A program made the translations under genes and the position numbers. The notes beneath the pieces are model-generated. The model ran no database searches, was not told the origin of the DNA, and saw only the letters and a list, made by a program, of their open reading frames with translations. From positions 46,951,154-47,015,153 of the forward strand of contig NC_084886.1 in the NCBI RefSeq assembly GCF_958979055.1: a DNA stretch of 64,000 nt. The letters are read 5' to 3'. The DNA is from Alnus glutinosa. Its lineage: Eukaryota; Streptophyta; Magnoliopsida; Fagales; Betulaceae. Below, piece after piece: positions 20,500-31,452 of this stretch (position 1 is its first letter; each line of letters opens with the position of its first letter).

Positions 20500-21261
20500 T
20501 AGGGCTGTATTCGAGCCGAGTCGAATCGAGTATTGAATGTTCAAGCTCGGCTCATTTAATTTTATTTCGAACACGAGTCGAATTCGAATTTATCATCGAA
20601 CGAAATATTCTGTTCAAGCTTGGCTCGTTTAATTTTATTTCGAATACGAGTTGAGCTCGATCTTATCACGAGCTGTTCAATTAACTTATTCATTTCTTAT
20701 ATAAAGTAAATACCATGATTGTTTATATTTTCATAAATCCATATTAATCATTAATTAATCAAGTCTTATTAAAATTTTATCATCTGAGTTCATTAAATAA
20801 ATTAACTTGAATCTTAAATAATATAATCTCGAGTTTATATGTATGTATATAAATTTATTATGCACATAAACAAATTACATGTGTGCACACAAACACATAT
20901 AACCACACATACTCACAAACACACTTATGTACACACAAATCTATAAAATTAAACTCACAACAATAATTCAAGCTATATCTATCATATTTGGATGATGATT
21001 CATTTTACTTAAGATGTTCTTATTACAAAATTAAAATAATACTGAGAAAAAATTGTAAAAATGAAGTTATACGAGTTTATACAAGCTTATCCGAGTCTAT
21101 CCGAATCGAGCCGAGTTTATACGAGTATGTCTCGTTTAATATTCGAATATATTATTGTGTTCACGAACGGCTCATTTATTATTCAAGCCGAGACCGAATC
21201 GAGTTTAACAGAACCGAATCGAGCCGAGCTGACAAGTAGCCGAGCTCACCTTACACCCCTA
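20500..21261. mobile_element. Non-autonomous hAT element, 762 bp
   Basis: The ends tagggctgta and tacaccccta are inverted, and subterminal sequence on both sides is packed with gagccgag/ctcggctc motifs. A perfect 8-bp target duplication, gatatgat, flanks it (20492-20499 and 21262-21269), diagnostic of hAT transposition. Open frames inside derive from the motif repeats and encode no transposase. Confidence 0.92.
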
Positions 21262-21269
21262 GATATGAT

Positions 21270-22539
21270 TTTAATTTTAAGAAAAGTGATAATTTATCGC
21301 AACATGTGACCCTCCTCTTAGATATTATTCATATTTCATACCCCCAAAAAGTTGAAAAGCCTTTGGAATCTTCCAGACTAGCTAGTAGTAGTCCTCTCAC
21401 TTGTCCATTCGTGATGGTGATAGAGAAGTCGATCTTTGCAATTTGCAACAAGATCGAGTCAAAGCCTCATCTCCTTTGGAATACGTACACGATAATAGAT
21501 GAGAGCTAGGGTTCATGTCATGCATATACCCATTCGATTAGATTTCTCTTAATTGGCTATATACTTTCATCCGGGCCGGGGGAGAGATCAAGCTCTATTA
21601 TTTCGAACAATATTAGGGTATTTGTGTTCATTCTGATCGATGACAATTAAGAAATCTTCTTTTCTGATCGGTCCATTTGGTCCATTCTGACACTAGACTT
21701 TGGGAGCTCCCTCTCGATCGCTGTCCATGCTCAAAAATATCTCAGAGTCCCTTCGATTGCATCGCCAATCACCATTGTCAAATGCAATCACTCCATACCA
21801 GACAAACAGCAAAGGTTATAATAAACTTTATAAAGCAGAAGGGTTTTAAGGGAATAACTTAAAATTGCAACAAGTCTCAGCTTAAACAGTACTTGACAAG
21901 TGTTTCTCTAAGTTAAATATCGATGTTTGTTTAATATGTTTAATTTTGAGAAACGAAATTGTCAATTGTAAAAGTTGAAAACATAGATAAGTACTAATAA
22001 TAAATATTTCTTTAAAATTGAAAGAAAGCCAAAAAAATGAAAATATCTAAAATATCCTATGTATCGTACATCATTTATCCTATTATATTTTATCTTTTTT
22101 ATATAATATATAATAGTACAATCACAAGAGAATGAATCTCCTATAATGCTTATATGATATATAAGTGTAAATTGAAACATATTATAAATCTAAATCAAAT
22201 AAGATTTCTTTAGTATCATAATATTAATCGGTCAAGTGTTATTAATATCCAAATCAAATAAGGAACTAAATAAATCATATTGAGGAATTGAGAAAAAATA
22301 ACAAATTTAGTCTATCTAATATTCTTCTTTTCTCAAGATGGGAGATTAATTTTTGTCCAAAAATGTCTCAGATTTCATACCATCGTTTGAAAAAACTCTA
22401 AATATTTTTATTTATAATGAAATTTCAAGAATATTTTCGATGAAACATCTTAGGAAAGAATTGTAGAAAATATTTTCATTCCGCTTTGGTTTGGTCTGCT
22501 GGATCCTCACCAGGGAATGAGAAGTCCGCTCACGTAGGC
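21270..22539. other. Intergenic, no supported gene
   Basis: Mixed unique-looking sequence (21300-21850) then AT-rich DNA. Short open frames match nothing I recognise. Confidence 0.35.
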
Positions 22540-22548
22540 CAATAAAAG

Positions 22549-22733
22549 GAATAGTGCTAGAAGTCATTTTTTTGTCACTCTTGTTGTGTCCCTCAAAAAA
22601 TAATATAGTTTTTTAAATCACTATTAAGCTTGTAATTGATCACTATTAAATTTTAATCAAGTAGTAATTTTAAAAGTCACATCATTCTTGAAGGGACACA
22701 AGAAAGACACAAGATTAACTTCTAGAATTAATC
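22549..22733. mobile_element. MULE-type MITE, 185 bp
   Basis: The ends gaatagtgctagaagt and acttctagaattaatc are inverted, with inner arms continuing the palindrome (aattgatcactattaa and the mirrored side). A perfect 9-bp target duplication, caataaaag, lies at 22540-22548 and 22734-22742. Same family as 23636-23817 and 23871-24045. Confidence 0.92.
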
Positions 22734-22742
22734 CAATAAAAG

Positions 22743-23635
22743 AACTAAGCACCAAAGCAAACCCAAGAGAAGTCCATATTGTTTTCTCCATCTCCAACCA
22801 AAGCGAGCAGCTAACACTAACTCTCTTTGAAACACCTCAATGACAACGTTTCGATCTCCACCAACTAGCAATATGAGATTGATATGCAATTGTTTTTTGG
22901 GTGAGTGATGCTATAAAAAATGTGGCAAAATACTTCCCAAGAAAAATAATTAGTGGGAGAAGCCAATCAAGCCATGGCAAAAGTAATTGATTAGTTTCTT
23001 TTTATATAGCTTATCCTATATAATAACTACTTCCTTAGTAATTGTCTACTTACTTTTATTAAAATATCCCTAAAATCTGCAATTACTTTGGTCATAGCAA
23101 GGGCAATAAATTTATTTTGATTGTCTGACATTTCTCTTTCTTTCTTTCTTATAAATATACATATTTAAATAATTATATATGTAGGTACAATTCTCATGCA
23201 CACTTGCAACTTTGCAAGATTGAGTTGGTTTCATTAATTTCAATTTGATGAGATCATATTGCTTCAAATTTTACTGTAGTTAACAGTGGTCGTTGTTAGT
23301 TGATGCTTACATACGTCCCTGGACATTATAACTTAATCCTTTGCTTTTATTTTGTGTAAACTTATATTATTCTCTCTCTCTCTCTCTCTTTTTTTTAAGT
23401 AATCATATGATATTTGAAAAACTTTTGAATTTTATGAATCGAGTGAGATGAATTGTTAATATAATAATGTAGAAAGGATTAAATTGTAATATATATATAT
23501 AATTATTAATTTTTTTAAAATTAAATTATAATAAAAAAAATTATTAGCCCAAACTTATAGTGGGACATATTAGATTTGTTTGATAACGCATTGTTGGTTG
23601 GACATAAATTTCCTACAAAGTAATTTGTAAGAATT
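22743..23635. other. Intergenic, no supported gene
   Basis: AT-rich, with a CT microsatellite at about 23372-23389 and a TA run near 23491. No coding sequence is visible. Confidence 0.35.
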
Positions 23636-23817
23636 AAATAATGTTATAAGTCTCTCTTGTATAACTCTTGTATTTCTCAAAAAATGAGGTAACTTTTAAA
23701 ATCATCATTGAGCATGTGACTGATCACTATTAACTATTGATCAAGTGATGATTTTAAAAACTACTTCATTTTTTTAGGGACACAATAGTGACACATGAGG
23801 GACTTCCAAAATTACTT
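23636..23817. mobile_element. MULE-type MITE, 182 bp (older copy)
   Basis: The ends aaataatgttataagtc and gacttccaaaattactt are imperfect inverted repeats, and the core is the same as at 22549-22733. Flanking 9-mers gtaagaatt and ataagaatg match 7 of 9, consistent with age. Confidence 0.8.
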
Positions 23818-23870
23818 ATAAGAATGATATGTCTTATATAAACATGTGATAAAAGACATGCCATTTTTAG

Positions 23871-24045
23871 GAGTAATGCTAGAAGTCTTGGCCTTTTGTG
23901 TCATTTAAAAAATGAGGTGGCTTTTAAAATTACCATTGGTCTTGTAATTGGTCACTATTGAATTTTGATCAAATTGTAGTTTTAAAAGTCACTTCATTTT
24001 TAGAGGGACACAAAAATGACACATGAAAGACTTATAGAATTGCTC
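23871..24045. mobile_element. MULE-type MITE, 175 bp
   Basis: The ends gagtaatgctagaagtct and agacttatagaattgctc are inverted, and the core reads gaggtggcttttaaaattac with its mirror. Flanking 9-mers catttttag (23862-23870) and aatttttag (24046-24054) match 8 of 9. It lies only 53 bp from the preceding copy. Confidence 0.88.
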
Positions 24046-24054
24046 AATTTTTAG

Positions 24055-24683
24055 ATATTTGTTTGTACTTTGTAGGATATTTTTGTTTTTTAACCAAAAA
24101 AAAAAAATAACAAATATCTTCTCTCTCTTTTTTTTTTCTTCTTTTTTAATCTTCTATCAGTTGGCCTTTTAAACTAAAAAGAAAGTACGTACCCTCCAAT
24201 TTTAATTTTTTTTTTAAGAAAAACTCATTATTTAAAGTAATTTTTTTTATGTTTGTTTGAACAGATAATATCACAAATATTATTTAAAGTAATTTTTTTA
24301 TTAGATAATTTTTTTATTTTTTATTTTTTTGTAATATATACCATCAGATAGTTTTAGTTGAGAGAGTTTGGTGTCACACTCGTCAAAAAATCCAGACCGC
24401 CAGGCAGTGGGGTGGCAATTTCCGAGGTACCCTATTGGTTTTTGTCGTTCTCTGGTGATGTAGTAATCATCATCATGTAGTACAGCTATCACTGTCAGAA
24501 CTCATGATTGGGCTGCCCTGCCTCTCCCTACCGCTTCTCATGCAGCTTTACGTAATTCAACCTTCAGAGAGCCTGACCCCTGACCGGTGACGGCTGACGG
24601 CTGACGGGTACGTCTACCAATGTTCAGGTGACAGCTCTGACTGTCATTTTCAAATTTATATAAATAAAAGTTTCTCTTTGAAA
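24055..24683. other. Intergenic, partly complex sequence
   Basis: Positions 24340-24640 look less degenerate than the surroundings, including a short ggtgacggctgacggctgacg tandem near 24587, but I find no protein or RNA gene in it. Confidence 0.35.
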
Positions 24684-24692
24684 TTTCGGATA

Positions 24693-24881
24693 GAATAATG
24701 ATTCAATGCCACCTAAATATACAATTTTTCACCACCTTGCCTATGTGGCAAGGTGGTCCCCCACTACTTTTTGAATTTTTTTTTATTTTTTAAAAATAAA
24801 TTAAAGTGGCCGGGGGACCACCTTGCCACATAAACAAGGTGGTGAAAAGTTGTATATTTAGGTGGTAGTGAATCATTACTC
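24693..24881. mobile_element. MULE-type MITE, 189 bp (second family)
   Basis: Almost the whole element is a palindrome: gaataatgattcaatgccac at the left and gtggtagtgaatcattactc at the right, with caccaccttgcc and ggcaaggtggt inner arms. A perfect 9-bp target duplication, tttcggata, flanks it (24684-24692 and 24882-24890). Confidence 0.93.
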
Positions 24882-24890
24882 TTTCGGATA

Positions 24891-25308
24891 ACCATCACCG
24901 TAATTAAATTTAGATAAATGCTATCTATTTAAAAATTGGCATGTAATAAATGAGAATTTAGTATACTTTTATTAAGTTATTGCCCTTTATTAATATGTTG
25001 AAGAAAGCTTTCAATAAAAAATTATCTTTTAATTTTCTGAAAAGAAGTATTTATGCAAAAGTCAAAAAGGAAAAAAGAAAAATCAGTTTGCGAAGAAAAT
25101 TCTTTTTTACTACGTTAGTTACATGCCACATTTTTAATAAGTAGCATTTTCAAACCTTTCAATACAAAGAACAGGTTAGATTTTGGTAATTTTAGAATTT
25201 AAAAATTCTAGAGGCCCTAGGATCCTTATCCACGGTGGACACTCCATTCATGGATGTTTGATTCATGTTCATGCTCTAATTACCTTAACACCCAGATAAT
25301 ATTTAAAA
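24891..25308. other. AT-rich intergenic DNA
   Basis: Nothing recognisable between two transposable elements. Confidence 0.4.
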
Positions 25309-25998
25309 GGATTAAATATCTTACACCTCATGTGGTTTAAAACTTTTTTTTTTTTTTTTTTCTTTCAGTTTTTCTTTTTTTTCATAAGTGATATTTGTGC
25401 TATGGAAAAAGACGGAGATGAAACTTTCATCCAAAACTGATAGATTTCCACGTCAGCGATATGTAGCACCATTAAAAGTGTGACATGTAGCTGCCCTATA
25501 TTTTTTTTATTTTGAGTTTTCTTTTTTTTTAAAAAAAAAATTAATGGTGACTCAGGACAGTTTTGGGGTGGCTGAAACCACCACATTTGGCTTGGGCCAC
25601 CCTCATTTGTCCTGGGGATGGTTCAGCCACTCTCGAGGGCCAAAGTGAAAAAAAAAAAAAAAAAAAAAAAAAAGTTTTGGCCCTTAATTGAGGGTGGCCG
25701 AACCACCCTTAGGCCAAAGCCACCCTCTTGGCCAAAATAGGGGTGGTTCCTAATTTTTTTTTTTTTAAAAAAAAAAATCTTAAAATAATTAATAATAATA
25801 ATAATAATAATAAAAATGGCAGTCACATGTCGCACTTTTAATGGTGCCACATGTCTCTGACGTGGAAATCCCTCAGTTTTGGACGAATGTACCATCTTCG
25901 TATTTTTCCATAACACATGTACCACTTATGAAAAAAAGAAAACTGAGGGAGTAAAAAATAAAAGTGTTAAACCACAATAGACAAAAGGTATTTAACCC
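25309..25998. mobile_element. Non-autonomous MULE-like inverted-repeat element, 690 bp
   Basis: The left arm (ggattaaatatcttac, then catgtggttt, aactgatagatttccacgtc, accattaaaagtgtgacatg) is mirrored by the right arm over about 200 bp. The core has GGTGGC/GCCACC-rich sequence with a long A run (25649-25673) and T/A tracts. The flanks tatttaaaa and taattaata agree at only 6 of 9, so the ends are close but not certain. Confidence 0.72.
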
Positions 25999-27410
25999 TA
26001 ATTAATAACATGTTTGTTTTAGAAAAATATGTCTAGATGAAAAGAATATGACAACACTGAACATAAAAGAACATGGGATTAAATAATAAGAAGGTTGATT
26101 AATATGTGTCCCATTAGGTGGTCAGTGAAGGAACAGACTTGACATTGAATTTGAACATGGATGCCAGAATAGGGAACCTGCAAACAAAATCAGTTGATAT
26201 GGTTCAATGTATGATCCTCTGCGCACATCTACTCTGTTCTATAAAAGGTTCTTCTTCAATCCAACAGCAACAGGCAACGGAGACTGATTTTTATGCGCAA
26301 CAATATTAGCTGCATGCCGGTTGCATGAATTAAGAATGTTTTCTTTTGCATGAGAACCAAGTCCGAATATAGTTGACGTTTTCATAACAATTGAAACGAT
26401 CGACCTTATAGCCTTAAGAAGTGTTTGGTCGTCTAAGTTCATCAAAAGTACAGTGACTAAGGTAACGCGACCCTTATAACCCTAAGCTATCTCTTCTAAA
26501 TGGGAGAGAAAATGCAACATACAATGCGCAGTCATGGAGTTAGATGCATGTCTCTCTTCTTTATTTCTCTCTATGAATTGCCAATGTCATTTCCTCCGTA
26601 ATTCCTTTTCTCTATGTGGTGTGGTTCTTGTTCTCTTTTTTTCTAAATGTCTTTTTCCTTTTCTTGGCTGTTTTTCGCTCTCTTTGCACCCCATTTCCAA
26701 AATGATCAGTCCATTTTAGTGCATTTGACAGAGTATATAATTATATAGTTCATGCAAGAATGACATTGGAAGAGGGGTTATTTGGGGCGGGGTTAAATTC
26801 CCTATTGACAACCAAAAGCTAGAATTAATCCTCAGTGTGTTCTTGCTTCTCATCGACGTTACATATGCTTGGGTGCGATCATACTAACACTAATGCAATA
26901 AATTTCATCAGAATTCTGCAGCTAAGCATGTTTAAACGAGAGTGGTGTAAGTATGGATGACCTCATGCATGTGAAGTCTTCTTGTTGCATCATTCGTTTT
27001 ACTTTTTATTCATCCAAAAAAAAAATAAACATTACATATGCTTTGTAATTTGTAATTCAATCATTTCATTAGAATATTATCTAGATCGTAATCATGGCTC
27101 TGTTTAACTCTCTTTTTTTTGAATGAATGTTATTAGGTCTATCTATAATGGTTTTGTTAAGCAGAATAATTATCTGGAGTACGTAGCCATGCATGTTTAC
27201 AGAAAAGTACCAAAAAAAAATAAAATCAATCACTTAGATGAGCGGTGATGAATGTAAAAACAAACCTTTGTGTATCAAAATTTCAGTTTCAGCCAGATAG
27301 ATCTAATCTGTTTCTACTTTACCTCGCAGGTTGTTGGTTGGAGAATTTTAAAGGGGCCAAAACTGTTCCAAGCTTCACCCTACAGTCTCTTTTACAGTAC
27401 TCGATCTTAC
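25999..27410. other. Upstream region of the second FAF gene
   Basis: No protein gene is recognised. A TATA-like ctataaaag lies at 26239-26247 with plausible transcribed sequence after it (tcttcttcaatccaacagca), which could drive a non-coding or unrecognised transcript. A second TATA-like aaaatatatag lies at 27412-27422, about 40 bp before the FAF start codon. Confidence 0.4.
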
Positions 27411-27460
27411 CAAAAATATATAGCTAGGGCTAGCTAAACTCTTAAGGAGTTAAGGTTCGC

Positions 27461-28039
27461 ATGGAGTTCTTGGGCGCCGCAGGCATTCTTGGTAAGGCTA
27501 GATCCATTGTTTCATCCATTCGTGGACTTGTGCAACGGGAATATTCTGAATCATCTTCGACAAAGGGCGATTTGAGCTGTAGCGAAGATGAGATAAAAGA
27601 CTTGGAGAAGACAGCTGATCAGCCTGATTACACTCGTCAACATGATGACAAGCTGATGATCGATCGAAGGTGTGCAATGACAAGGGATTACCCGCCCCCA
27701 ATACCTCCGCTTGCCTATGGGAATTTGACGGCTCGCATGCCTTACGTTTTGACCAGACATTATGCTCATGGAAAGCTCATCCTTCAAGTCGAGAGAGTGA
27801 AGCATCATGGGTACTTTGAAGCACGTACGGAAAATGGTCGGCTTATCTTAAATCTCCTAACCCTTGACGGCAAATGTTGTCACGGTGTTTGCGAGGACAA
27901 CGAGGAGCTCGAACTAGAAGATGATCTCCAGCTCGTCGAAGATAAAGATAAAGAGGAGTCAGAAGAATATCAAGAAACTGTAATTGATTGTGATTACCTG
28001 GGCCGGCTAGATGGCTTTGCCATTGAGGTGGTAGCTTAA
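27461..28039 (+). CDS. FANTASTIC FOUR (FAF) family protein, divergent copy
   Basis: Single-exon gene of 192 residues with a complete but divergent FAF domain: TRDYPPPIPPLAYGNLTARM, PYVLTRHYAHGKLILQVERV, KHHGYFEARTENGRLILNLL and TLDG, followed by the acidic tail usual for the family (EDNEELELEDDLQLVEDKDK). The N-terminus (MEFLGAAGILGKARSIVSSI) has no counterpart in the first copy. The start at 27461 is the first in-frame ATG and follows a TATA-like box by about 40 bp, implying a very short leader. The FAF role is meristem size control; whether this divergent copy shares it is inference. Against the upstream copy it keeps the PPPIP, RMP, KLIL and NGRL landmarks. Confidence 0.9.
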   Translation: MEFLGAAGILGKARSIVSSIRGLVQREYSESSSTKGDLSCSEDEIKDLEKTADQPDYTRQHDDKLMIDRRCAMTRDYPPPIPPLAYGNLTARMPYVLTRHYAHGKLILQVERVKHHGYFEARTENGRLILNLLTLDGKCCHGVCEDNEELELEDDLQLVEDKDKEESEEYQETVIDCDYLGRLDGFAIEVVA

Positions 28040-28365
28040 GGCCCCCAAGAAAATGAAGTTCCCTGAAAAAAGTGTTAAGAAGTCCCCCATAAGGGCCTAA
28101 AAAGTAGCAATAAAAAGGCCCATCAATAAATAAAGGGTGTTCGTTAAAGAATTTTGTGGTGATTTTTTTTTTTTTTTTTTTGAATAGAAATAAGAAGTAT
28201 TTGATGTGATATAAAAGTGGAATAAGATTTGAATTTTCTGTGAAAAAAAAAATAAGTTGTTTGGTAATAGCTTATTTTAAATTGACGTTAAATTTTTTGA
28301 AAGAAGTAAAAACAAAAATAAAAATGTTTGCCCAATGATGCAAGAAGATTCCTACATAGTTGTGT
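28040..28365. other. 3' flank of the second FAF gene
   Basis: Probable 3' untranslated region and AT-rich intergenic DNA with a T run at 28166-28182. No gene is visible. Confidence 0.4.
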
Positions 28366-28980
28366 TTTTATTTTTATTTTTTTATTTTACTGAGATATTA
28401 TTAAAAACAAAAGAAGCCCACATGTGAACATGAAGTATATATCAGAAAACACCTAACTATAAGAATAAAATATGTAGAGCAAAGAAATCGTGATAACCAA
28501 TCACGAAGGGATAAACAAAAGCTGTTGTCCAAATATACAAAGTATTCAAAAAAAATAACAACTTAAGTTTCTCCAAAATCCTCTCATGTTCCTCATAACT
28601 TCTATCATTTTTTCCCCATAAACACTACAAGAGACGTGAAGGCACTATATTCCACTGAATAGCACTCCCGACAATCCACCAATATGCATATAAGTCAACT
28701 ACTCGTCTAGGCATAACTCAAGACAATCCAAATTGACTAAAAAAGACATCGCATAAGGCACCAACAACCTCACAATAGAGAAGAAGATGGTTCACGGACT
28801 CCCTGTTGCTTTCTTCACCTTCCCATCTCACTCTAATTAAAGACAACACCTTGAAGAAAGAGGCAAATACATCAACTTTTCAATCATGAGCCGTCCTAGT
28901 AAAGGTTATGTCCTACTATGCGAAGCCACATGAAGACTCCAAGTGTGTTGCAAGAGAAGCATCTTTAGCACACTTAATGC
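28366..28980 (-). mobile_element. LINE 3' fragment (reverse transcriptase zinc-binding region), minus strand
   Basis: Read on the minus strand, broken frames give LLYCEVVGALCDVFFSQFGL, VMPRRVVDLYAYWW and NDRSYEEHERILEKLKL. These match the end of plant L1-type LINE polymerases (zf-RVT domain, then the NDRxFExxE motif). The LINE tail with an A-rich end (T-rich on the plus strand) is at 28366-28400. Stops and frameshifts make it a dead 5'-truncated copy. Confidence 0.75.
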
Positions 28981-30670
28981 CTAGTCTTTTTAATAAATGA
29001 TTACAAAATAAAATAAAACTACCTTATAAGGTCATAATGTAAAATAACTTGATTGCCTTTTGTTATTTTGATGCGAATGTTTAGGGGTACTTCAACTTTA
29101 ACTATAAGTTCCTTACAAACTAACATGACAATCTACATAACACTTACCATGTTAACTAATTGAAAATCTTATGAGTTTGAAACGTATATAATATTATTTA
29201 AATAATTAAATTCATAATTATCTATATGCTATTCTTTTGTGATAACAATTGATTTAACATAATATCACATCGATGGTTATAATTTTGAATCTTGTCTCCG
29301 TACGTAATTTACCTTCTATTTTAATTTAATATTCAGTGTGTTTGACCTCACTTTATTTAGGAGGGGTTTGAGTCCTCGTGTGAATGAGAGTATTATAATA
29401 TTAATTAAATAACTAAATTCATCATTTTTTGTCAACTTAAACTTTTAAAACAACTGATGATTTAACAGAGACAACATTATTTATATGGTTAGAGGGTTAG
29501 GATAATAGCTAGTGTTGCTTTATCAAGAAAAATGCTCTATATTGTTCTTTTTCTTTCTGACAATATTATAAGCTTTTAGGTATAATTAGTGAAGTACTCT
29601 ATAAAAGGAAGATGCTATCTATACATTTTTTTTTACCCAAATATCTTGTGTATACCCTCTAATTTTGTTTTTTTGGGATCGCCTCAACTGACACGTAGTG
29701 TTTGGGATTTAATATCTGTATAAAATAAAGTATAATCTTGTAATTACCCACCAATCAAATGGTGGCAACTTGCCTATAGATCATACGGGGTAATAAGCTC
29801 TAAATTTGGATCGAAATCTTGTGCAGTGAAGTTGTTTATTGCATGGTGCCATGGGCAACATCATGTGAGAGGGTATTCAAATCTTACCCGGCCCGTTTGG
29901 ATAGATGCTCAAAACGTCTGAACATGTAGGCTAGGACTACTTGAGCTCTTGCCCGATCAAAGGTAACTTCTCACATATAATTGACATTGCATTGCAATGA
30001 ACAATCTCATTGCACCTGATTCTTGGCCCTTTTGGATTCATAGTACTTGACCATATAATGGGGGCAAGTGCAAATTGGGCTATAATAGCTGACTCCAGCA
30101 AGTTGCATAAACAGTATTGGACTCAACAAAACTGGATCTTCGGCCTTGTTGTTTTGAACAGTGATGAAAATTAAACTCTCTTGTCTTCACCCAAAAAAAA
30201 AATAATAATAATAATAATAATAACAACATAAAATAAAATAAAAAATCTATTTTATCCTTCTTGTTCTTGGTGATTAGAATTTAAATTACAGGAAATCAAA
30301 TCAAAGAAGAAAATAGAAAAGGTTGAGATAAAACTGCAGACCAAGAGTCATTTTCAAAATAGAAGAGAAACATGCATGGTATTATTGATTTATGAAAAAG
30401 GGTAGTTAAACTTCAATTGAAATTTCAAAAAGAACATATATTAGAATAAGATCATCTTCATTATTTCAAATGAAACTAGAAAAATTATTTTATTGTTAAG
30501 TTTAATTAGAGTCACAAATAATGTAGCATTATGTATATTGTTAAATACGACAAAACGAAATATTGATTATAAAATAGTTTATCTTGATTTCACGAAATGG
30601 AAAAGATCCTAATCCCATTTATTACTCTTATCAAATGAATTTAAACATTAATTATCATTTATTATAAAAA
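28981..30670. other. Intergenic, no supported gene
   Basis: Long AT-rich stretch. Segments near 29830-30180 are less degenerate and contain cccggcccgtttggatag, which may be an old transposon end, but nothing is defined. An ATA microsatellite lies at about 30202-30223. Confidence 0.35.
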
Positions 30671-30872
30671 TGAGATATGATACGTTTATAAGTTTTATAT
30701 AATTCCTATACAATTTTAATAACTTTTTTGTCAAAATAACTATTGGATTTGTTTTCTATCATTTATTCATGTGAGTCCTACATGTAATATATCTAATGTT
30801 TTATTTGAAAAAAAAAAAATTGTTGGAGTTGTACAAAAATTGTATAGAAGTTATAAACGTATCATAACTTTA
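30671..30872. mobile_element. Inverted-repeat MITE, about 200 bp
   Basis: The left arm (gatatgatacgtttataag, ctatacaatttt) is mirrored by the right arm (aaaattgtatag, aagttataaacgtatcata). No clear target duplication was found, so the ends are approximate. Confidence 0.65.
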
Positions 30873-31341
30873 TAAAAATTCATATCCTCCTCTATTTTTT
30901 TTTTTTTTTTTGAAATCCATCTCCTTCTTTAATTACTTAATAAAAAAAAACAACTTTCAAACCTCATATCACATTTGTTGACCGTAACGAAATAAAAAAG
31001 TTTTAATTTTTTTTTTTTTTGCCCATAACATCTATGACAGCTTTTCTATTTGAATGCATTCAAAACAACCCGCTTTCTAGATGATCCCTATAGAAGAGGG
31101 GGATTATAACAATTTTTCTAGTTACTTCGTTCCCTATTTCTATTTGAAAGAATCTCTAAGAAAAGCATTTTGTTTCCTTTGGTCTCTACCAGACCACAGA
31201 AGGAAAGCCTATGCTCTCTTATCCAAAGCCGAACTTCTCTTTGTCTAATTCATATGCTCCTTCGGACTCCTCATATGGAAAGCCAAAAAATAGATTGATC
31301 CAGGAAACCAACTACTTTCTTCTCCCCTTGTTCAACTAAAC

Positions 31342-31452
31342 AGTGGCAACTAAATACGAGGGTTGCGCTCGTTGCGGAACTTAACCCAACACCTGACGGC
31401 ACGAGCTGACGACAGCCATGCACTACCTGTATCCGTGTTCCCGAAGGCACCC
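31342..31452 (-). pseudogene. Plastid 16S rRNA fragment in the nucleus (NUPT), part 1
   Basis: The minus strand reads the conserved small-subunit rRNA segment gggtgccttcgggaacacgg, gcatggctgtcgtcagctcg, ttaagttccgcaacgagcgc, aaccctcgtatttagttgcc. The variant positions are of the chloroplast type rather than mitochondrial. It is interrupted on its 5' side by a solo LTR and continues at 33120-33221. Scattered substitutions show it is not a recent plastid contaminant. Confidence 0.9.

Noticed and set aside
31070..31341. More organelle DNA to the left of the plastid 16S fragment
   Set aside because: The sequence looks less degenerate than its surroundings, but I could not match it to any plastid or mitochondrial gene, so I end the insert at 31342.
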